From positions 87,278,390 through 87,342,389 of the forward strand of contig JAVMKO010000003.1 in assembly GCA_032164245.1 (NCBI GenBank): DNA of 64,000 nucleotides. The letters are read 5' to 3'. The translations under genes and the position numbers were made by a program. Source of the DNA: Sternotherus odoratus (lineage: Eukaryota; Chordata; Testudines; Kinosternidae). The notes under the pieces were generated by a model, which was given only the letters and a program-made list of their open reading frames with translations, did not search any database and had not been told where the DNA came from. Shown here piece after piece: positions 57,453 through 64,000 of the stretch. Within the stretch, counting starts at the first letter, position 1; every line of letters begins with the position of its first letter.

Positions 57453-60400
57453 TCCCTTAATATTATTTCTTGCTTATTTTGAAAAATATATGGGGTAAGA
57501 AATAACTCTGACCCTACTAAATTGTTCCCAGCCAATAAAAAAGAAAATCGTGTGCGGACAAAAAAGTATACCAAATCAAGGTTTTCTTCGATATATATGT
57601 GGTCTCAATGTGATTCTTTGCACAAGCAAATCCTAAGTAGCTATCTTTCATTGTCTTTTAAACAATAGCATATTGTCATTGTTAGACCAAATAGCATAGT
57701 ATATCTCCAGAAATAAGATTACACCTCATTACATACTTAAGAAATGCAGTGTACTGCCATCAGTATTTCTGGCACATAGACTCTTTGTTGTTTGTTTGCT
57801 ACATGTAGATTTCAGTCTTTTTTCCTCGCTCTAAAATTCCAGAAATAACAAGCAGTTGTTCAGCTCTTGTGTTTCAGAGCCAAATTATTTTTAAGGTAAC
57901 TGTTTTGTGACAAAATTTTGTCACAGTTACCATTGTGTTTATATTCATTGATGTCATGTCACTATTTTCCCCTGCTAGTTACAATAATGAGCCGTATCAT
58001 TTTCCATCTCTCTAAGAAGCAGAATGACACAGCTGAGCTGACTGCAGAGATTTGGGGGCGAAGGGTTGAGGTTTAAAAAAAACCCAAAAAACTAACAGAT
58101 TGAAATGTCTTTCCTAATGACAGTGATGTGAATCTGAATTGTGGATGAGTGCGCCCTACAAAGGAAGGCAGATTTTGCTGCTGTCATCTGTCCAGAGTCC
58201 CAAAGGAAGCAAATTCTTTGATTCTTGCTAACTGATCCAGATCAAAGTGTTCATAAGGGCAGGCACAAAATATCACACACTCCAAGTGGAAAAGCAAAGA
58301 GCACCTGTTTGAATTTGTTTAGGAAACACATGAAGATTGGTCATTTCACTTCCCTCCTAAGCCTCTGAAGAAGTGACATGAAAGTCCTGTGAATGCTGTT
58401 CTCTTGAACCTGTTTCGATTGTATAAACATTCACATCAATTGGCCATCTTTTTTCTGGAGATGTTTTCACTGCTATAGTCTTCAGAGGTTTATGTAACCT
58501 CAGGAGGAGGAGGAGGAGGCTTTCAGTGGTATAACTTAGTAGTTGAAGCACTTAATGTATATTGTAGACATCAGTGGTTAATTATTTATTAAATCATTGA
58601 CAAATTGGAAGCATATACAAAAGAAAAATAAGATCACAATTCACTTAATGTAATTTTGTCAAATGGAAACCCTCTAAGTATCTTGTGTGAAGATTGTCAT
58701 TTATATATAAAATGAGCAAATAGGAAAAAAGTCTATACTGTGTTTGTATCTAATGTTTCCTACCCCTTATATTTTTTTATTTGCAAAACTCTTTCTTTCT
58801 TTCTCTATCAAAGAGGTTAATTGAAGGTCTACTTAAAATAAAACTAGACATGGCCATGGGTGGCTTATTTTTTAACAAGATTGTAAAATACAAGATTGTA
58901 TTTATTTGTTGGGAAATGATGACTTTTTGCAAATTTTATTCTGAATTCTTTTTATATATGGCCTTTCAGTTTTGCCAAGACCTACTATAAATATTCACTT
59001 ACAGCTTCTAAAATCATAATCTCAACACGAAGAAGTGTCTGTGTGGCCCCACTGGGTATTTTCGACAGTTGTTTGGCACACGGCCTCTTGTAACAAGATG
59101 ATAGAGACTCAAGAATAGAATCTGATCATAAGGGCTGCTGTACCCTTGGCCACTGAAGGCGCTACACATCACTGAAAGACTACGCAGATTGGCTTGGTTT
59201 TCAATCCTTCCTCAAATCTCATTAAAGTCAGTGTCAGCTGTGAGTACTTGCCCCTCTGATAATCAAGCTATGACTCTTCATAAGGGAGAGGAACATCCAG
59301 AATCCTGCCACAATATATAATTTTAGCTTAAATTAACTGGGCATAGCATAATGAAAGTTTTAGAAAATCCACTACATCTTTGCCCTGCATTTGTAAATGA
59401 ATACTTAAATGAGAAATCCAAAAGCCTTAGCTCTGTTACTTTGTCTAGAGGAGAATGCCTATGATAAGCTAACATTAGTCTTAAATGAGGCCTATCCAGC
59501 AGAGATTTCTATCAGAAGCCAAATATTTGATGAGGATATTAACTCAACCCAGAACCATTTAAAAAGTGTACAGGACTTCACTTAATTTGACAAAAGAAAC
59601 AATGGGTGGTCTGTAAAACAAAAGGAGGTTTTCAAATCAGGCAAGATTGTCAGTAACTAGTGATGTTTAAACTGAAAACTGCTCAAAATTAGCCTTTATC
59701 CAACTGTGTCTACATATCACCAGGATTTTTATCTGAATTTAGAGATGGTGGGAGAGAAAACCTTTTTTACATTTTTCTTGCTCCAGCTGCATATCCCAAG
59801 CCTTTTCAGGTGGAAAGTAAAGCTTGAGTGCTGTTTGTTGGGATAGACAATATTCAGGAAACCACATAGTACTTTTCCTATGTCCCAAACTCTCTGAATC
59901 TTTGCTACTATCAAGGTCAGCCCAGCTCAGCAAGGGGGTGGGGAGGTCTGACTACACTGGGAAATTACACCATGCGTTAACTAATATGGTAGCTTTCACA
60001 ATGTTAAATGTGACAAGGACTATCTATCATGTAGTTATTTGGTTGTGGTTAGCTCGATGGTGTTTGCAGCATAACAGTCATTGTCTGTACCAAGTGTTTC
60101 ATCTTCTATTGCTTTATATGTGTTACTTACCATGTTTTAACACTGTAACTTTCAAGTGTAGATAAGGCCAGAGAAGCTACATTTCAGCTGAATTGTTTCA
60201 CCCATGTAGAAAAACTCAGGAAAAAGAACCATTTTCTCCTCACCCTTACCTCTGTATCTCTGACTTTTGCAGTAAACAATATGTTTATTACATATCATAA
60301 CTAGTTTGGAAACTTAGTTGTCCTGACATAAGCACCTCTTAGTTTTAATGGAGAAAAACCTACAATCCATTCCCCACATCCTGGTATTACTATCTTCTGG

Positions 60401-61472
60401 AAATACTTCATTTATTGCCAGCTAACTGATTTATTATTTATTATCCAGCCTCATAATGTGTTGTATTATATATCTATGTTTGTTTCATTATCAGAGATTC
60501 ACCAGAGCATGACGAGCATCTGCGGCATAGGAGATGCAGCTTAGAACAAAATATGCTGTTATTAAGGTACCATTTCTGTGTGCTAGCAGTGGCTCTGTAG
60601 CTTCTTCAGTACTGGTCATCTCCATACCTGGCAGCTTTACCTGCAAAGTTCAGGGATTTCTTCCCACATTTACCTTTAATTTATCAACCCAACTGGGGCT
60701 GAGCACTGATTTGGGTACTACAGAGTCAGGGTACAAGTCCCCAAAGAGAACACTGTTGCTGCCGGTGATGGTGATTATAAAAAAGATGGATTCCTTGACA
60801 TTGAAACAGTGATTTTGAGGGAGGATGATGGAGAAGTAAGTATTGCAGACTGATGGACACCAAAATGTGCTGTGGTTGGCAAGGAGGAGGAACAGTGGAC
60901 TGACCCTTTGCCCCAAGAAATCTTACACTAAGAGCTCCCATTTAAAAGTCCTATGTTCTGTTACACAAAATATAGATGTAGTATGAAATGGTGGGACTGA
61001 TGCAAGTAGGAGTAGTAAGGTGATGGTGGTGATTCAAACACAGGTCCTGCTCATATTGCCCATAAGACTTGGCATCATCCATGCCCAATGTTTATGCTGT
61101 CAATGGGGGAGAAAGAAGGGTGTGGCGAGGGCTGCTATCTCTTCAGGTTTTCTGAGGATCATCCCTTTTTTGAGGTGGCTGTCCTGGGAAATCTCTAGGG
61201 TTGCTCAGCTGGCAGCTGTCCAGTTTTATGGGCTTACTCTTATTCCAGATGTCCTGGTTTTTGTGCCGCAGAAGTGGCAAACCTAGGGATGGAGTGCAGA
61301 GAAATCCCTCCTATCAGCTTTATCGGCACTCACAATGAATTGGCAGAGGTTAAAAAAAGCACCACCATGGGTTGTGTTTCTTAAATGAAGACTCAATGGC
61401 TCATGTATTTGCAGGATGTTAGCTAGACTACTAATGCAAATTGCTCTCTGTTCAATTGCTCCACTTAATAAT
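57453..61472. other. Gene-free stretch
   Basis: AT-rich, intronic-looking. A GGA repeat lies at 58501-58519. The longest frames (60-113 codons) show no domain. Confidence 0.4.
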
Positions 61473-61552
61473 AGAGAGACAAGTTGGGTGAGATAATATC
61501 TTTTACTGCACCAACTTCTCTTAGTGAGAGAGACAAGCTACAACATTCACTT
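61473..61552 (+). repeat. Penelope-like or SINE-like short repeat
   Basis: GAGACAAGTTGGGTGAGATA, ATATCTTTTACTGCACCAAC and TGAGAGAGACAAGCT are words of a common turtle repeat; a relative is at 13048-13110. The tail that usually follows is missing. Confidence 0.55.
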
Positions 61553-61769
61553 AATAATAAGCATCCCCTTTAAATATAAGGAGCACAAGTTGAAAGAATT
61601 GGGGCTTTTAAACCCCAGAATTATGTATGGGTAGAATGAAACCCACATCTTCCAAATAATAAATAATAATAATAATATTTTTCCAAGTTCTTTTTGTCAG
61701 GGCAAATGCCAGTGGTTCCCAGATGAACAGCAACTATAGGAACAAAATAAGTGTATATCAGTGTGACTT

Positions 61770-62562
61770 TTTGGCCCAACGGCCACACTGAGGTTCAAAA
61801 TCGTGTGGAGGGCCGGTTAGGGAAGGTTGTACCTCCCCAAACAGCCTGGCCCCACCCCCCATCTGACCCCCACCCACTTTACGCCCCCTGACTGACCCCC
61901 TCAGAACACACAACCCATCCAAACCCTTCCCCCGCCACTCCTTGTCCTTTGATTGCCCCCACCCGAGACCCCCCCTCCTTCTAATTGCCCCCCCAGGACC
62001 CCACCTGCTACCCAGCCCCCCTCTTTCTTCCCTGACTGCCCCCTCCCGAACCCCCCCAACCACCTCCCAAAACCCCACCACCTAAGCCCCCACTTACTTA
62101 CTATGTTCAGCTGGGTGCTCCAGCTCCAGCTCTGCCCACCTGGCGCCCGGGCAGGGGAGTGCGGGGCACCGCGGCGCTGCACTTCGCCTGCCAGGCTCCC
62201 CAGGAGGGCGGGGCTCCGTGGCTCGCTGCCGGCCGCATTCCGCCTACCCAGCACCTCAGTAGGAGAGCGCGGGGCCCAGCACTGGGCCGGGAGCAAGGGG
62301 CCCTCCAGGTTGACAGCCGCTTAGCTGGAAGGGGAACACAGGGCCCCGCGGCTTTCAGCCCACCGTGCCCCGCCTGCCGGGAGCATAGGCCCCGCGGCTT
62401 GCTGCCAGCTGCGTTCTGTCTGCCCGGCGCCCAGGCTCAGGAGCACAGGGCCCCCGGTGCCCAGCAGTCCTCCGGGAACGTGGGACATCTGGCTGCGCAC
62501 CCCCAGCAGAAATCACGGACCAGATACAAATGGCCAGTGGGCTGCAGTTTGCCCACCTCTAG
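61770..62562. mobile_element. GC-rich hAT-like element
   Basis: The right end, GGGCTGCAGTTTGCCCACCT, is in reverse the common hAT terminus AGGTGGGCAAACTGCAGCCC. The interior begins C-rich (61850-62090) and becomes CpG-rich with repeated CTGCCGGCCGCATTCCGCCT and GCCGGGAGCA-type units. The left end near 61770-61815 (GGCCACACTGAGG, GGAGGGCCGGTTAGG) is degenerate. It resembles the insert at 44673 in layout. The frames of 123-140 codons inside are composition artefacts. Confidence 0.55.
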
Positions 62563-63574
62563 TCTAAGTCACCCTATTTAATATAACCCAGGGCTCAGCA
62601 TTGTCATTTGAAAAACCTGCATCCCTCCACAAGAGCTTTTAGTCATCTCTAGACCTGATAGAGTTGGCAACCTCCTGTGCAGTTTGCCCTAAACTGAGGC
62701 CCAGAAAATCTGATCACCTCACCTATTAGGATGACATAGTTTCCCTTCCTGGTTCCACTCCCTTCCCCCACCCTCCCATAAAATGATCAAAACTTTCATA
62801 ACTTCAAACTTTTGCATTTGATGAGGACTGTGATCTGATACCTCCGAGAATGAGTGCTGTTATAAATAATGAATCATGAGACTGTGGGTTAATAGCACTG
62901 AGATGACCACAGTGCAACCAAATGTTCCACTTACTGTACATGCGGAGCAGCAAATCTATATTTGGAATTTTATAAATGCCCTTTCTAAAAAAAATTCTAA
63001 GAAAAACAAATCATCACAAATCATCACCTGGCTCACTGTCAGGTGCAAGCCAGTTTGCTACTTATTTATTTTTTAATTACAGTGAAACATGCACTAAAGA
63101 TTACTGAACTTTTCCAAACCTTAAAAAAACAAAAAACAAAAAATGATTGTGTTTCTATTGGAGGGATGGATAATGGTTCAGGTTTGGGATATTTCTTATT
63201 TTAACCAAACTTGTTCAGCCCATCTCTACTTACTAAATGGATCACATTGGACTCCCAAGTCAGTCTTGGTGATATTGTCACAGTACAGAGTAACTACACC
63301 TGTATTTTCCCTGCTCCATGGTCCACCAAGGGCATCCACTCTAAGCTACCAACTCCTCAGCCATCACCTCTCCTAGACAGAGACCTGTGCCTCTCCCTCA
63401 GGATCAAGGTTTGTCCACGCTGCACAGTTCCCTGCCTACAGTGTGATATCCCCGTTAAGCCAGACTGCCTAAACAGGCCAGCATCTGCACTTTGCATTCT
63501 CTTCAAAGGCTACAAACAGTGTAATGGTCCCCAGTTATAAGTTACCACACAACTCTTTATAAGAATGCACATTA
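62563..63574. other. Gene-free stretch
   Basis: No supported exon; the 109-codon frame at 63211-63540 has no recognised domain. Confidence 0.35.
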
Positions 63575-64000
63575 ATGACAAATGAAGTGTAAAAATATAA
63601 TTAGGAAGGCCAAAAAAGAATCTGAAGAACACCTAGCCAAAGACTCAAAAAGTAATAGCAAAATAATGTTTAAGTACATCAGAAGCAGGAAGCCTGCTAA
63701 ACAACCAGTAGAGCCACTGGACAATTGAGATGCTAAAGGAGCACTCAAGGACAATAAGGCCATTACAGAGAAACTAAATTAATTCTTTGCATTGGTCTTC
63801 ATGGTTGAGGATGTGAGGGAAATTCCCAAACCTAAGGCAATCTTTTTAGGTGATAAATCTGAAGAACTGTCATTAGAGGAGGTTTTGGAACAAATTGATA
63901 AACTAAACAGTAGTATGTTACCAGGACCAGATGGTATTCACCCTAGAGTTCTGAAGGAACTCAAATGTGAAATTGCAGAACTACTAACTGTCATCTGTAA
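63575..64000 (+). pseudogene. CR1 LINE ORF2 fragment, runs off the window
   Basis: The region between endonuclease and RT: FKYIRSRKPAKQPVEPL, then stop, then a frame with LVFMVEDVREIPKPKA, LSLEEVLEQIDKLNSS, PGPDGIHPRVLKELK and EIAELLTVIC at the edge. Stops at about 63727 and 63778 mark it as dead. Orientation is the same as all other CR1 pieces. RT itself should follow beyond position 64000. Confidence 0.88.

Noticed and set aside
61758..62581. Frames of 107-140 codons on both strands
   Set aside because: Composition artefacts of a GC-rich hAT-like element.

Overview
The window looks like non-coding DNA from a large vertebrate intron, most likely from a turtle or a closely related sauropsid. 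The case rests on repeat content: CR1 LINE 3' ends of the sauropsid type, DIRS-type tyrosine-recombinase retrotransposons, MIR-type SINEs, Penelope-like terminal fragments, and many hAT, PIF/Harbinger, Tc1/mariner-pogo and Helitron non-autonomous elements. Family names come from recognising characteristic sequences by eye, not from a library search. The species cannot be fixed from sequence alone. I see no rRNA, tRNA gene, CRISPR array or bacterial-type gene.

The only host coding exon I recognise is at 7781-7882 (+). It has 34 codons, good splice sites and phase 0 at both ends, and matches the third coding exon of AIG1 (androgen-induced gene 1, a multipass-membrane fatty-acid-ester hydrolase). 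No other AIG1 exon was found, so most of the window is probably intron of that gene. A second exon-like segment at 46217-46362 (+) has an open frame and a strong donor but no identity I can assign.

Layout. 1-7780: mostly plain sequence, with a pogo-like MITE carrying a GC-rich minisatellite (980-1635). 7883-21900: a minus-strand Helitron (12098-12651), a Harbinger MITE with a hAT MITE nested inside it (14540-14895), and an LTR-like element (16506-17836). 21936-28900: a plus-strand Helitron full of G-rich minisatellite (21936-22995), a deleted DIRS element that keeps a near-complete recombinase (about 23065-25662), a hAT MITE with perfect 8-bp duplications (26306-26571), a second LTR-like copy with a nested Penelope-like fragment (26997-28303), a MIR and a Harbinger MITE. 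31035-31925: two TA-flanked MITEs, one with a large GC-rich hairpin. 36195-45480: several CR1 pieces, Penelope-like fragments including an inverted fold-back, Harbinger and hAT MITEs, and a long decayed CR1 split by a GC-rich insert. 47575-49595: a CR1 tail, a MIR fragment and a tRNA-derived SINE. 50890-57452: a nearly full-length DIRS element with inverted terminal repeats, gag, RT/RNase H, tyrosine recombinase and the internal complementary region. 61470-64000: a GC-rich hAT-like element and a CR1 ORF2 fragment that runs off the window.

The DIRS element is the most complete system here. Its enzymes would together reverse-transcribe the RNA through a circular intermediate and integrate by site-specific recombination. 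It is dead: gag is split by a hAT insertion and shifted in frame, RT and recombinase each carry an in-frame stop, and expected catalytic residues are replaced in RT, RNase H and probably the recombinase. The other DIRS copy has lost RT but keeps all the recombinase catalytic residues that can be recognised.
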